Shown: piece after piece, positions 9,309 through 18,230 of the stretch
Position numbering within the stretch: position 1 is the stretch's first letter
Layout of the letters: each line of letters begins with the position of its first letter
Assembly (NCBI GenBank): GCA_038118725.1
Contig: JAYOIK010000032.1
Span: 1-51,353 of the forward strand
Source of the DNA: JADHLJ01 sp038118725
GTDB lineage: Bacteria; Pseudomonadota; Alphaproteobacteria; Thalassobaculales; Thalassobaculaceae
Direction: 5' to 3'
DNA length: 51,353 nucleotides
Notes under the pieces: model-generated
The model's input: only the letters and a program-made list of their open reading frames with translations
Database searches by the model: none
What the model was told of the DNA's origin: nothing
Position numbers and translations under genes: made by a program

Positions 9309-11033
9309 ATGCATGATTTGGTCATTCGAGGCGGTTCCATCATCGACGGGACCGGCGCGCCGCAAGAGACCGGCGATATCGCCATTGATGATGGCGTGCT
9401 GACGGAGGTCGGCGGAAAGGTCGGTCCCGGCAAGCGCGAGATTAAGGCCGATGGGCTGCTGGTCACGCCGGGCTGGTGCGATATCCACACCCACTATGAC
9501 GGCCAGGCGACCTGGGACCCGGAGCTGGCTTCGTCCTCCTGGAACGGGTCGACGACGATCCTGTTCGGCAATTGCGGCGTCGGCTTCGCCCCGGTGCGCG
9601 GCGAGCATCACGAGGCGCTGATCGATCTCATGGAGGGGGTCGAGGATATTCCCGGCATCGCGCTCGCGGAAGGGCTGGCCTGGGATTGGGAGAGTTTTCC
9701 GGAATATCTCGACGCGCTTGAGCGCCAGGAGCGGGTCATCGATGTCGGCGCCCAGATGCCGCATCACGCGCTTCGGGTCTATGTGATGGGCGAACGCGCG
9801 ATCCGTCACGAGGCGGCAACGGCCGAGGATATCGAAACCATGGCGCGCCTGACCGAAGAGGCGTTGCGCGCCGGCGCCTTCGGCTTCACCACCTCGCGCA
9901 CGGATCAGCACAAGACGACCTCCGGCGCGTTGGTGCCGGGGCGCTATTCCGAGACAGACGAGCTGATCGGCATCGGCAAGGCCTTGGGCCGGGCCGGCTC
10001 CGGCGCCTTCGGCATGATTTCGGACTTTGACGACGAGGCCGCCGAGTTCGAGTGGATGACCAAGCTCGGCGCCGAGATCAACCGTCCGCTCTGGTTCCTG
10101 CTGACCGACCGGGCCTATGACCCGGGGCGCTGGCGGCGTTTGCTGTCCGGGGCCAAGTCGGCCAAGCAGTCCGGCGCCTCGATCATCGCCCAGGTGGCGG
10201 GCCGTCAGGTCGGGCTGGTACTGGGTCTCACGACGTCGCTGACACCGTTCTCGGTGCGCGAATCCTTCAAGGCGCTGGAGCATCTCGCACCGGCGGAAAA
10301 ACTGGCCCGTCTGCGTGACCCGGAAATGAAGCGGAAGATCCTCGGCGAGGAGGTGTCCGAGGAACTTCTCGAGATCCTGCCGCCGCTAAGCCGGGCGATC
10401 ACGACGCGCTGGGATCGGATGTATCCGCTGGGAGATCCGCCGAATTACGAGCCCTCGCCGGATCAATCCGTCGCCGCGCTGGCGGAGCGCGAGGGCAAGT
10501 CGCCGGAAGAGTTCGCCTATGACTATCTCACCGGCGGCGACGGCACCCGGATGTTCCAGTTCCCCTCGACCAACTACGTGACCGGCGACCACGGCCCGGT
10601 GCGCGAGATGCTGACCGATCCGCAGACCTTGCTGGGACTGAGTGACGGCGGCGCGCATTGCGGGGTGATCTGCGACGCCACGGTGCCGAGCTTCATGCTG
10701 ACCCACTGGGCGCGAGACCGGACCCGGGGTGAACGGCTGCCGCTGGAGTGGATCGTCAAGCGCCAGACCAGTGAAACAGCGGATTTCTTCGGCTTCACGG
10801 ATCGCGGCCGACTGCAACCCGGCAAGAAGGCCGATGTTAACCTGATCGATTTCGAAAACCTGCAACCGCGGGCCCTGGAGATCGTCAACGACCTGCCGGC
10901 GGGCGGAAAGCGGCTGATCCAGAAGGTCGACGGCTACGAGGCGACGATTGTCTCCGGCCAGCCGATTTTCGAGCGCGGCGTCGCTACCGGGGCACGTCCC
11001 GGCAAATTGGTGCGGGCCGGCCATGGCGGGTAG
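9309..11033 (+). CDS. N-acyl-D-amino-acid deacylase family amidohydrolase
   Basis: A 574-residue member of the D-aminoacylase branch of the amidohydrolase superfamily (amidohydrolase family 3), which hydrolyses N-acyl-D-amino acids or related amides using zinc. The N-terminal sandwich domain has LVIRGGSIIDGTG, followed by the metal-binding DIHTHYDGQ (His60, His62). LSDGGAHCGVICD and the C-terminal GRLQPGKKADVNLIDF strand are family hallmarks. No signal peptide is seen, so it is probably cytoplasmic. The ATG at 9309 has a GGGAGAGACGGA site just upstream. The SDR gene follows after only 6 bases. The combination suggests breakdown of an acylated amino compound; the actual substrate is not readable from sequence. 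Confidence 0.9.
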   Translation: MHDLVIRGGSIIDGTGAPQETGDIAIDDGVLTEVGGKVGPGKREIKADGLLVTPGWCDIHTHYDGQATWDPELASSSWNGSTTILFGNCGVGFAPVRGEHHEALIDLMEGVEDIPGIALAEGLAWDWESFPEYLDALERQERVIDVGAQMPHHALRVYVMGERAIRHEAATAEDIETMARLTEEALRAGAFGFTTSRTDQHKTTSGALVPGRYSETDELIGIGKALGRAGSGAFGMISDFDDEAAEFEWMTKLGAEINRPLWFLLTDRAYDPGRWRRLLSGAKSAKQSGASIIAQVAGRQVGLVLGLTTSLTPFSVRESFKALEHLAPAEKLARLRDPEMKRKILGEEVSEELLEILPPLSRAITTRWDRMYPLGDPPNYEPSPDQSVAALAEREGKSPEEFAYDYLTGGDGTRMFQFPSTNYVTGDHGPVREMLTDPQTLLGLSDGGAHCGVICDATVPSFMLTHWARDRTRGERLPLEWIVKRQTSETADFFGFTDRGRLQPGKKADVNLIDFENLQPRALEIVNDLPAGGKRLIQKVDGYEATIVSGQPIFERGVATGARPGKLVRAGHGG

Positions 11034-11039
11034 ACGGTC

Positions 11040-11786
11040 GTGAGGATCGAACCGGCCGATCTCGATTTCACCGGCAAGCGGGTCCTGGTTACCGGCGCGG
11101 CCAGCGGGATCGGAGCGGCGATGGCCGAAACCTTTCACGGTCACGGCGCGACCCTGGTGCTCGCGGATCGCAACGCCGCCGGACTAGAGGCCATGGAGCA
11201 CCGATTGCCGGGCAACCGTTCCATCCCGTTCGATCAGTCGGATCTCGCCTCGATCCAGGCCATGGCCGAGGCGGCGGGGCCGGTGGATGTGTTGCTCAAC
11301 AACGCGGGCGTGCTTTGGGCCGGGCCCTTCGCCGAAATGCCGATGGAGGAGCTGGACCGGGTCGCGACGATCAATTTCATGGGACCGATGCGGGTGGCGC
11401 ACGCGGTCGGGCTCGGCATGTTGGATCGCGGCGCCGGGGTGATCGTCAACACTTCCTCGCAACTGGCCTTCCATGGCTCGGCGGAGCGCGCGGTCTATGC
11501 CGCGACCAAGGCGGGGGTTGCCCAGTTCACCAAGTCGATCGCGGCGGAATGGGCGCCGCGTGGGGTGCGGGTTGTGGCGATCGCCCCGGGACGGACGCTG
11601 ACCAATCTCAACCGCTATCTGCTCGAGGATGACGAGAAACGCGCCGAGGCGTTGAAGGGCATTCCCTTGGACCGGCTGGCCGAGGCGCCGGAAATGGCGC
11701 GCCTCGCCTTGCTTCTGGCCTCGGATGTCCTGGGCTATATGGTGGGCGAGACGGTGATTTCCGACGGCGGTTATGTGCTGCTTTAG
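11040..11786 (+). CDS. Short-chain dehydrogenase/reductase
   Basis: A 248-residue classical SDR. The Rossmann nucleotide-binding motif TGAASGIG is at residues 18-25, NNAG at 87-90, the catalytic Ser at 139/140 (NTSSQ), and Tyr153 with Lys157 in VYAATK. The C-terminal GETVISDGGYVLL is the usual SDR ending. ADR at about residues 42-44 suggests NAD preference, which is weak evidence. The start is GTG at 11040, 6 bases after the D-aminoacylase stop, so the two are in one operon. The last 4 bases overlap the convergent polysaccharide gene. Confidence 0.9.
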   Translation: MRIEPADLDFTGKRVLVTGAASGIGAAMAETFHGHGATLVLADRNAAGLEAMEHRLPGNRSIPFDQSDLASIQAMAEAAGPVDVLLNNAGVLWAGPFAEMPMEELDRVATINFMGPMRVAHAVGLGMLDRGAGVIVNTSSQLAFHGSAERAVYAATKAGVAQFTKSIAAEWAPRGVRVVAIAPGRTLTNLNRYLLEDDEKRAEALKGIPLDRLAEAPEMARLALLLASDVLGYMVGETVISDGGYVLL

Positions 11787-13690
11787 CCGCTTTTGGCGGT
11801 ATCCGCCGGCGGCTTGAATTCCGGAACCAGCGTCTGAAGCGCCCGCATCGTCGCCTCGGTGTCGCGGCGGCGGGCGTGGTTCTCAAGCTCGGCGAAGGCG
11901 ACCCGCAGTTTCGCCAGGGCAATCGTCCGTGGGGTCGCGCGGCTTACCATCGGAATCTCGGTCTCGACCAGGGATTCATCGGCGTGAAACAGCGTCTCAT
12001 GAAGTTTCTCGCCGGGCCGGGGGCCGCTGAACGCGATCTTGATATCGCTGTCCGGCGCGAGACCCGAGAGGCGGATCATCTGGCGCGCGAGGTCGAGGAT
12101 GCGCACCGGCTCTCCCATGTCGAGCACGCAGATCCCGCCGGCATCCAGTTTTCCGCTCATGGCGGCGGATTGCAGCACCAGCGAGACCGCCTCGCGCACG
12201 GTCATGAAATAGCGGGTCATTTCCGGATGGGTCACGGTGACCGGGCCGCCCTTGGCGATCTGCCGCTGGAACAGCGGAATGACGGAGCCGGTTGAGCCCA
12301 GGACATTGCCGAACCGCACGGCGACGAAGCGGGTGGCGCCGTTTGCCCCGCCGTCGATATCCAGGGCCTGACAATAGGCCTCGGCGAGCCGTTTGGTCGC
12401 GCCCATGACATTCGAGGGATCGACCGCCTTGTCCGTAGAAATCAGCAACACGGTTCCGACACCCACCCGGGCAGACGCCTCCGCCACGTTGCGGGTGCCG
12501 ATGGCGTTGGTGAGGATGCCGTCCAGCGGATTGCCCTCGACCAGAGGCACATGCTTCAAGGCGGCGGCGTGCAACACCAGATCGGGACGGAAGAACTCGA
12601 GGACCTGATCAATCCGCGCGGCGTCCCTGACGTCGCCGAGTAGCGCGTGGCGCGGCAACTCCGGGTAACCTTCGCCGATTTCCAAGTCAATCTGGTAGAG
12701 CTGATATTCCGAGGCATCCAGCAGCGCGATCTCCGACGGCGCCAGACCCGCGACCTGCCGGGAAAGCTCGCCGCCGATGGTGCCGCCGGCGCCGGTGATC
12801 AACACTTTACGGCCGGTTATCAGCGCCCGGACCGGGGCGATGTCGAGCACCGTCTGACTGCGCCCCAGCACATCCTCGACATCGATGGGACGCGGCGCCA
12901 GGTCGAACGAGCCGCTCTCGGCCTTGTCGAACGCGGTCAGCCGAGGCATGCGGGCAACGGAAAGCCCCAGGGAGTCGGCGGTCTCCGAGATCCTCGCCAC
13001 CACGGACCCGTCGATTTCCCGACGGGTGATGATAATGCGTTGCGGCGCGAGATTTTGCGCGCGCAAGGACTTGGCCACGGTCTCTAGATCGTCCAGATCT
13101 CCGAGAACTCGAACACCCCGGATATTACGGCCGACCCGGCTTCCGCGGTCATCGACGATGCCGACGACACGGTAGGGCGCGTCGCGACCCCGGGACATCT
13201 CGCGAATGAACAGATCCGCCCCATCGCCGGCGCCAATGAGCAGTACCGGCACGCGGGCATGGGCGTTGCGCTCCAGCAGGGTCGCGAGCTCTCCTTCCTT
13301 GAAAAAGCGATAGAGAAAGCGCGGCCCCGCTAGCAGACCGGTCAGGACGATGATTTCGATGATCAGGAAGGAGCGGGGGAAATCCGCGAGCCGGTTGTAG
13401 ACGAATTGGCAGGCCACGAAGAGCACCACGGTCAACACCACGGCTTGGACGATCCGCCCGAGATCGCCGACCGACGCGTAGCGCCAGATCGTGCGATGCA
13501 GACGCATCCAGGCGAACACCGCCGCCGCCACCAGGGTGAAGATAAGCAGGCCGTTCAGGACCACGTCGCGTGGCCAGATGAACAGCTCGCTCCCCAAGCG
13601 TAGATACAATGCCAGCAGGAAGGAAACCGCGGCCATCGCGACATCGTGCAAGTAGCTGAACGCCACGCGTTTGAGACCGTGTATTGTCAA
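11783..13690 (-). CDS. CapD/FlaA1-like membrane-anchored nucleotide-sugar 4,6-dehydratase
   Basis: A 635-residue polysaccharide-biosynthesis protein of the CapD/WbpM/PglF family, which converts UDP-GlcNAc to its 4-keto-6-deoxy sugar. Four membrane spans occupy roughly residues 17-33, 44-62, 82-98 and 108-124. A Rossmann-like CoA-binding-type domain follows (LLIGAGDGADLF, about 150-161), then the extended SDR catalytic domain with ITGAGGTIGGE at 298-308, STDKA at 418-422 and the MGATK pattern at 429-433, where Met replaces the usual SDR Tyr as in PglF/WbpM. The start is TTG at 13690 with a GGAGAG site 8 bases upstream. It is probably the last gene of a polysaccharide operon with the epimerase and GT4 genes upstream. 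Confidence 0.92.
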   Translation of the reverse strand: MTIHGLKRVAFSYLHDVAMAAVSFLLALYLRLGSELFIWPRDVVLNGLLIFTLVAAAVFAWMRLHRTIWRYASVGDLGRIVQAVVLTVVLFVACQFVYNRLADFPRSFLIIEIIVLTGLLAGPRFLYRFFKEGELATLLERNAHARVPVLLIGAGDGADLFIREMSRGRDAPYRVVGIVDDRGSRVGRNIRGVRVLGDLDDLETVAKSLRAQNLAPQRIIITRREIDGSVVARISETADSLGLSVARMPRLTAFDKAESGSFDLAPRPIDVEDVLGRSQTVLDIAPVRALITGRKVLITGAGGTIGGELSRQVAGLAPSEIALLDASEYQLYQIDLEIGEGYPELPRHALLGDVRDAARIDQVLEFFRPDLVLHAAALKHVPLVEGNPLDGILTNAIGTRNVAEASARVGVGTVLLISTDKAVDPSNVMGATKRLAEAYCQALDIDGGANGATRFVAVRFGNVLGSTGSVIPLFQRQIAKGGPVTVTHPEMTRYFMTVREAVSLVLQSAAMSGKLDAGGICVLDMGEPVRILDLARQMIRLSGLAPDSDIKIAFSGPRPGEKLHETLFHADESLVETEIPMVSRATPRTIALAKLRVAFAELENHARRRDTEATMRALQTLVPEFKPPADTAKSG

Positions 13691-13773
13691 GACGAACGCT
13701 CTCCGACTCGAATGCCCGATGGGGTTGGAGGCGCGGAGAATATCACAGTTAAGCCGATCATCCTTGCTCGCCC

Positions 13774-14727
13774 CTATTGTTCATCGTCAAGCGGTCTCGC
13801 CAGGGTTTGTCGCAAGCCCTCGCGCGTCGAGAGGCTTGGCCGCCATCCCAAGGTCTCCGTGATGCCGGTATCCTCGATCGCCAGGGATCCGTAGAGGCGT
13901 CGCGCGATACCCGGGGCGATCACCGAAGAGACCCCTCTGATGAGCCCAAACGGGTCGGGCATCAAGGTTCCGGACTTGCCGAGGGCCTCCAGAATGAAGC
14001 GGCATAGCTGGCTGGTGCTGACCGGCGCGCCGTCGTGAAGCAGGAAAAGTCGGTTCTCGGTGCTCGCGTCTTCGAGGCAGCGCGTCAGGGCCGATACAAG
14101 GTTTTCCACGTGGATCAGGGAGCGTTGATTGTCGATCCCGCCCAGGGGGACCAGCCATCCGGGAAGCGTCCGGAAGAGCTTTACCAACAGGTGGACATTG
14201 CCGAGCCCGCCGGGACCGTAGACCGCCGCGGGTCTGGCGATGGTGACGGCAAGGCCGATCTCCGCCGAGATTCCGGCCAATCCGCGCTCGGTCGCCAGCT
14301 TGGCCTCGCCATAATCATCTTGAGGCGCGGGCACGCTAGTCGGCCCGAAAGATGTGTCGGTTGTCGTCTCGCCATTGACCTTGATCGTGCTGACGAAGAC
14401 CAAGCGTTTTACCCTTTGCTTGGAACTTCCCGCCACGCGGGCGAGCGCCAGGACATCGTCCTTCATCCGGCTATAGGCCGCGACCCGTTCCGGTCCCGGT
14501 GAACCGGACGGCGATGCGAGGTGAATGACTCCGTCGATATCGGTAAGCAGGCGCTCCCAGTCGGTTCCGCCGCCCGCGTTTTCCATGTGGCTGACGGTGG
14601 TCGCGCCGGCCAATTTGGTGATGGATTTGCGTCGGACGATCGCGGTGACGTTGTGACCGGCGGCGGCGAGGGCGTGACAGAGATGACGGCCGATAAAGCC
14701 GCTGGCCCCGATGACGGCGACCCGCAC
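13774..14727 (-). CDS. NAD-dependent nucleotide-sugar epimerase/dehydratase
   Basis: A 317-residue extended SDR. The N-terminal GASGFIGRHL motif (about residues 8-17) binds NAD, FVSTIKVNG carries the catalytic Ser/Thr region, and DYGEAKLATE gives the Tyr-x-x-x-Lys pair. ARPAAVYGPG is the usual nucleotide-sugar epimerase motif. The GTG start at 14725-14727 overlaps the TAG stop of the upstream GT4 gene by one base (TAGTG), so translation is coupled. Together with the WecA-like transferase it probably makes or modifies the first sugar of a lipid-linked surface glycan, as in UDP-GlcNAc or UDP-QuiNAc type pathways; the exact sugar is inferred only. Confidence 0.88.
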   Translation of the reverse strand: MRVAVIGASGFIGRHLCHALAAAGHNVTAIVRRKSITKLAGATTVSHMENAGGGTDWERLLTDIDGVIHLASPSGSPGPERVAAYSRMKDDVLALARVAGSSKQRVKRLVFVSTIKVNGETTTDTSFGPTSVPAPQDDYGEAKLATERGLAGISAEIGLAVTIARPAAVYGPGGLGNVHLLVKLFRTLPGWLVPLGGIDNQRSLIHVENLVSALTRCLEDASTENRLFLLHDGAPVSTSQLCRFILEALGKSGTLMPDPFGLIRGVSSVIAPGIARRLYGSLAIEDTGITETLGWRPSLSTREGLRQTLARPLDDEQ

Positions 14728-15797
14728 TATTCGGCCTCAGCCGGTTGCCCTGGCGCGCGCCAGGGTTCCGCCATCCGGGCCAACAGCGCCAGGACGATGA
14801 TCGCGGCCACGGCAAGCGCCATTGCCGGTCGGGTTGGCGCGATCAGCCAGGCGGTGACCACGAGGCCGGTATTGGCAGTGATGATCCATCGGCAGACCGT
14901 GGCGTGCCCGACACCGCGAATGACGGCTTTCTGGTAGAAGTGTTGGCGATGGGCTTGAAGAATGTTCTCTTTCTTTAACAGCCGGCACACGAGCGTGATC
15001 GAGGCGTCCGCCAGATAGTAGGCCGGCAGGATCAACCATGCGATCTGGTGGCCCGAGATGTCAGCTCCGGCACCGCTGTCGTCGGGAGCGGCGGTGATGA
15101 GGAGCCAGCCGATAAGATACCCCATCGGGATGCTGCCGACATCGCCCATGAAGATCCTGGCCGGCCGCCAATTCCAGACGAGAAAGCCAAGCGCGGCGGC
15201 GGTAAGCGCCAAGGCCGGGTCAAGGACCGCCGGCGCCGTCAGGCCGAGCGCCGCGAGTCCCGCGAGACCGACCCCCACGGCGGCGATTTCAACACCGGAG
15301 ATACCGTCTATGCCGTCCATGAAGTTGAACAGATTTATGAACCATATCCAGAGAAACCCAGTCGCCGCGATGTCCAGGGCGGCTGGGAAAATCGCTTGGA
15401 ACAGGCCGCCGCCGTCCGACACGAACCAAAGGCCCGGCGCGACCGCCACGATTTGGGCCGCCAGCCGCGGCAAGGCTCCGAGACCGCGCAGATCATCGAT
15501 GAAACAGACGGCGCCGAGCATCACCGCGGCCGAGAGGACCGTGATATCGGACGCCCCGATACCGTCGGAAAGCCCAAGCCCGATCAGCCAGGCCACGACC
15601 ACCGCCCCTAGGACCGCGATGCCGCCACCTCGTGGGGTCGGCACCTCGTGACTACTTCTCTCGTTGGGTCGGTCGAGTATCTGGCGCTTTGTCAGGTACC
15701 GCGTGAGAAAATAGGTTCCCAGCGTCGACGCGAGAAACCCGACCGCCGTGACGATCAGCAGCCGAATGGGCTCCATGATGAGGGCATCACTAGTCAT
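14727..15797 (-). CDS. WecA/WbpL-like undecaprenyl-phosphate sugar-1-phosphate transferase (GT4)
   Basis: A 356-residue, multi-spanning membrane protein of the MraY/WecA family, which transfers a sugar phosphate from a UDP-sugar to undecaprenyl phosphate and so starts O-antigen or exopolysaccharide assembly. Family motifs are visible: DDLRGLG (Asp101-Asp102), NLFNFMDGIDG (about 155-165), the catalytic FMGDVGS (216-222) and the cytoplasmic HRQHFYQK loop near residue 285. RPNERSSHEVPTPRGGG at about 43-59 is also typical of WecA/WbpL. An internal ATG at residue 8 (15776) is an alternative start. It is the first of three polysaccharide genes and follows the heparinase-like gene by 60 bp. Confidence 0.93.
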   Translation of the reverse strand: MTSDALIMEPIRLLIVTAVGFLASTLGTYFLTRYLTKRQILDRPNERSSHEVPTPRGGGIAVLGAVVVAWLIGLGLSDGIGASDITVLSAAVMLGAVCFIDDLRGLGALPRLAAQIVAVAPGLWFVSDGGGLFQAIFPAALDIAATGFLWIWFINLFNFMDGIDGISGVEIAAVGVGLAGLAALGLTAPAVLDPALALTAAALGFLVWNWRPARIFMGDVGSIPMGYLIGWLLITAAPDDSGAGADISGHQIAWLILPAYYLADASITLVCRLLKKENILQAHRQHFYQKAVIRGVGHATVCRWIITANTGLVVTAWLIAPTRPAMALAVAAIIVLALLARMAEPWRAPGQPAEAE

Positions 15798-15857
15798 GTC
15801 GGGTGTCTCGAATGCGTCACGATGGGGGCTTTGGTCTCCGCCATGTTCTCGCGCCCT

Positions 15858-17501
15858 CTAATCCTTGGCGCTCGCGCGGGCTTCCTCGCGGCGCAGGGCC
15901 CATCTTACTGTGATTTCACCGGTTTCGCGAACCCGGTCGAGCGGCGCGGTGATCACCACTTGTTCGCATCGCTGACGTTTGTCCGAGCCGAAGTAAACGC
16001 TTTCATTGATGTCCAGTCCGCTATCGGTCCGCATCCGCCATACCCCGCCGCTCGGCGGTCGCAGCAGGGCCGACGCGCCGCGCTGAACCACGGAGGCGCG
16101 AACCCTCGGATGCAGATGAAAACGCAGTGTCGCGACCTTGGGTAGCGCGCCGGGGTCACCGGTATAGATTAGTTTGTCCTCGCCTCTCAGATCATCTCCC
16201 GATGGGGAAAGATAAAGACGGCGGCTGTGCAGCAGGCCGAACCGCGCTTGATAGCCGTCATGCTTGGCTTCGATAAGGTTCGCGCCGTCCTCGCGATGGC
16301 GCTTGACCTCGATGGTCATCGCTCGGCCACCGACCTTGCCGTCACCGCTGATTTCGACCGCGTTGTGATCATCGATCATCAGCATCGAGTGCGCCGCCGA
16401 GGCGCGCAGTGGTCCGCTCCAGCGGGGATCGCCGATGCTGGTCCCGCAATTGACGATTAGGCGCTGCTTTCCGGCGCTCATCTCGAAGGCCAGCGGGCTT
16501 GCATGCGCGCTGTTCTCGGCCTGGCTGGTCGCGCCGGTATCGATGATGACGCAGGTTCTGCCGCCGGTCAGGCGTTGAAACCCGGTGTCGCCCGCGTCGG
16601 TGGTGGTCTTGAGACGTGATTCCGATCGCGCGAGTATGGTTTCCAATAAACCCGACCGGGTCTCGGTGCTCTGATTGAACAAGGCTAACCTTCCATCTCC
16701 GTGGCGCCAGAGGCGGAGCATCGAGGTCATGCGGTCGATGGCGTTGTCGAGATCGACGGAGGGCTCGCGCCCGGCGGCGCGCAAGGCGGTTCGTATGTCG
16801 ATCAAGGACATGAGCGCGTCGCGATGGCGCGCCGGAGAGCGCGAGACATGCCCACCGTCGGGATTGATCCGAGCGTTGATTTCCTCCAGCAACGCCTGCT
16901 CCGCCTGGTCCAAGACGGCGCCAGTGCCCGTGGCGACCGCCGCGACAACCAGACCGTTTATCGCTCGAAGCCCGCGGATGCCGGGTGGCGCGGCATTGAA
17001 GTCACGGGCAAGGTGACGGAACTGGCGCGAAATGCTGGCGAGCACACGCTCCCGAAAGGCATCTTCCGCCGACTCGCAAAAGATCTCGTAAGTGCCGAAC
17101 CAAAGAGCGATCCTGGAGCCGAGAATGTCAGGTCGCCAGGTCAGCGGATGCCACTGGTCATGCCGGTCGATCCAGCTTGAGACGAGTGCTCGCGCGGTAC
17201 CTCGCGCGGCTTCGCCGCCGAGGTCTCGAAGATCCCGCAGCCAGGAAAAACCATGCAGATACTCGACATGGACGGCGGTGGACGGGAGTTCCGACCAGGC
17301 ATTCTCGGTCTTCGCGACCAATACACCGGATGAGATGATGCTCCCATCCACGATCGCCCGACCGATTTCCGGCTCGCCCGGCCAGGCATCGGTCGTGGAG
17401 GTGGTGATTTCGCCGAGGCGGTTCTTGTCCAGGAACCACCTGGAAATCGGCGAGCGGAAATACAGTTCGCGGAACGACCGGAACGGACCGCGCGCCGCCA
17501 T
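15858..17501 (-). CDS. Heparinase II/III family protein
   Basis: A 547-residue soluble protein. An N-terminal alpha-helical toroid region (about residues 50-280, with HVEYLHGFSWLRDL and HPLTWRPDILGSRIALW) is followed by a beta-rich heparinase II/III domain (about 330-530, with FEMSAGKQRLIVNCGT and HSMLMIDDHNAVEI). The family includes polysaccharide lyases acting on uronic-acid-containing polymers, but the alphaproteobacterial version next to rpe and rsmB has no known substrate, as far as I recall. No signal peptide is visible, which is odd for a lyase of external polymer. The gene starts 2 bases after the rpe stop, so it is cotranscribed. Confidence 0.88.
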   Translation of the reverse strand: MAARGPFRSFRELYFRSPISRWFLDKNRLGEITTSTTDAWPGEPEIGRAIVDGSIISSGVLVAKTENAWSELPSTAVHVEYLHGFSWLRDLRDLGGEAARGTARALVSSWIDRHDQWHPLTWRPDILGSRIALWFGTYEIFCESAEDAFRERVLASISRQFRHLARDFNAAPPGIRGLRAINGLVVAAVATGTGAVLDQAEQALLEEINARINPDGGHVSRSPARHRDALMSLIDIRTALRAAGREPSVDLDNAIDRMTSMLRLWRHGDGRLALFNQSTETRSGLLETILARSESRLKTTTDAGDTGFQRLTGGRTCVIIDTGATSQAENSAHASPLAFEMSAGKQRLIVNCGTSIGDPRWSGPLRASAAHSMLMIDDHNAVEISGDGKVGGRAMTIEVKRHREDGANLIEAKHDGYQARFGLLHSRRLYLSPSGDDLRGEDKLIYTGDPGALPKVATLRFHLHPRVRASVVQRGASALLRPPSGGVWRMRTDSGLDINESVYFGSDKRQRCEQVVITAPLDRVRETGEITVRWALRREEARASAKD

Positions 17502-17503
17502 TC

Positions 17504-18166
17504 TCAGGGGCGCCTCAAGCGCGCGATGTTTTTCGCGTAGGAATTTTCCTCGCCGCGAAACACCGCCGTTCCCGCCACCAGCACATCGGCGCCCGCGTCG
17601 ATCGCCCGCCGAGCCGTCTCCGGTTTGATCCCGCCATCCACCGAAAGATCGATATTCAGGCCACGCTTTTCGATCCGTTCCCGCGTGGCGGTGATCTTGG
17701 CGAGCTGGCTGTCGATGAAGGCCTGACCGCCGAAGCCGGGATTGACCGTCATCACAAGCACCAGATCGAGCAGATCTAGTACGTTGTCCAGGGCCTCGAC
17801 CGGGGTGCCGGGATTGAGCGCGATCCCGGCCTTTTTGCCGGCTTTCCTGATCTGCTGCAGGGTGCCGTGGACATGGGCGCCCGCTTCGGGATGCACCGTG
17901 ATTATATCGGCGCCGGCGGCGACGAAATCGCCGATATACGGGTCGACCGGGCCGATCATCAGATGCACGTCGAAAGGCAGGTCGCTATGCGGTCGCATGG
18001 CCTTGATCACATCGGGACCGAAGGACAGGTTCGGCACGAAATGGCCGTCCATGACATCGAGATGAATATAGTCGGCGCCGGCCTCGGTCACCGCGCGGAT
18101 CTCGTCGCCCAGGCACGCGAAGTCGGCGGCGAGCATCGAGGGGGAGATTCGAATTGGCTGTTGCAT
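17504..18166 (-). CDS. rpe: Ribulose-phosphate 3-epimerase
   Basis: A 220-residue TIM-barrel enzyme interconverting D-ribulose 5-phosphate and D-xylulose 5-phosphate in the pentose phosphate pathway. Metal ligands are at the expected places: His35 and Asp37 (IHLDVMDG), His68 (DVHLM) and Asp177 (SVDGGI). The HFVPNLSFGP, NPGTP and MTVNPGFGGQ segments are diagnostic and the length is normal. It lies between rsmB (65-bp gap upstream) and the heparinase-like gene (2-bp gap), a common alphaproteobacterial order. Confidence 0.97.
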   Translation of the reverse strand: MQQPIRISPSMLAADFACLGDEIRAVTEAGADYIHLDVMDGHFVPNLSFGPDVIKAMRPHSDLPFDVHLMIGPVDPYIGDFVAAGADIITVHPEAGAHVHGTLQQIRKAGKKAGIALNPGTPVEALDNVLDLLDLVLVMTVNPGFGGQAFIDSQLAKITATRERIEKRGLNIDLSVDGGIKPETARRAIDAGADVLVAGTAVFRGEENSYAKNIARLRRP

Positions 18167-18230
18167 GGCATGTGCAGGTATCAGGTTGCGCTCGAGCTCG
18201 CAAGCGCGGGATTGGCGAAATCGGCGGCGG

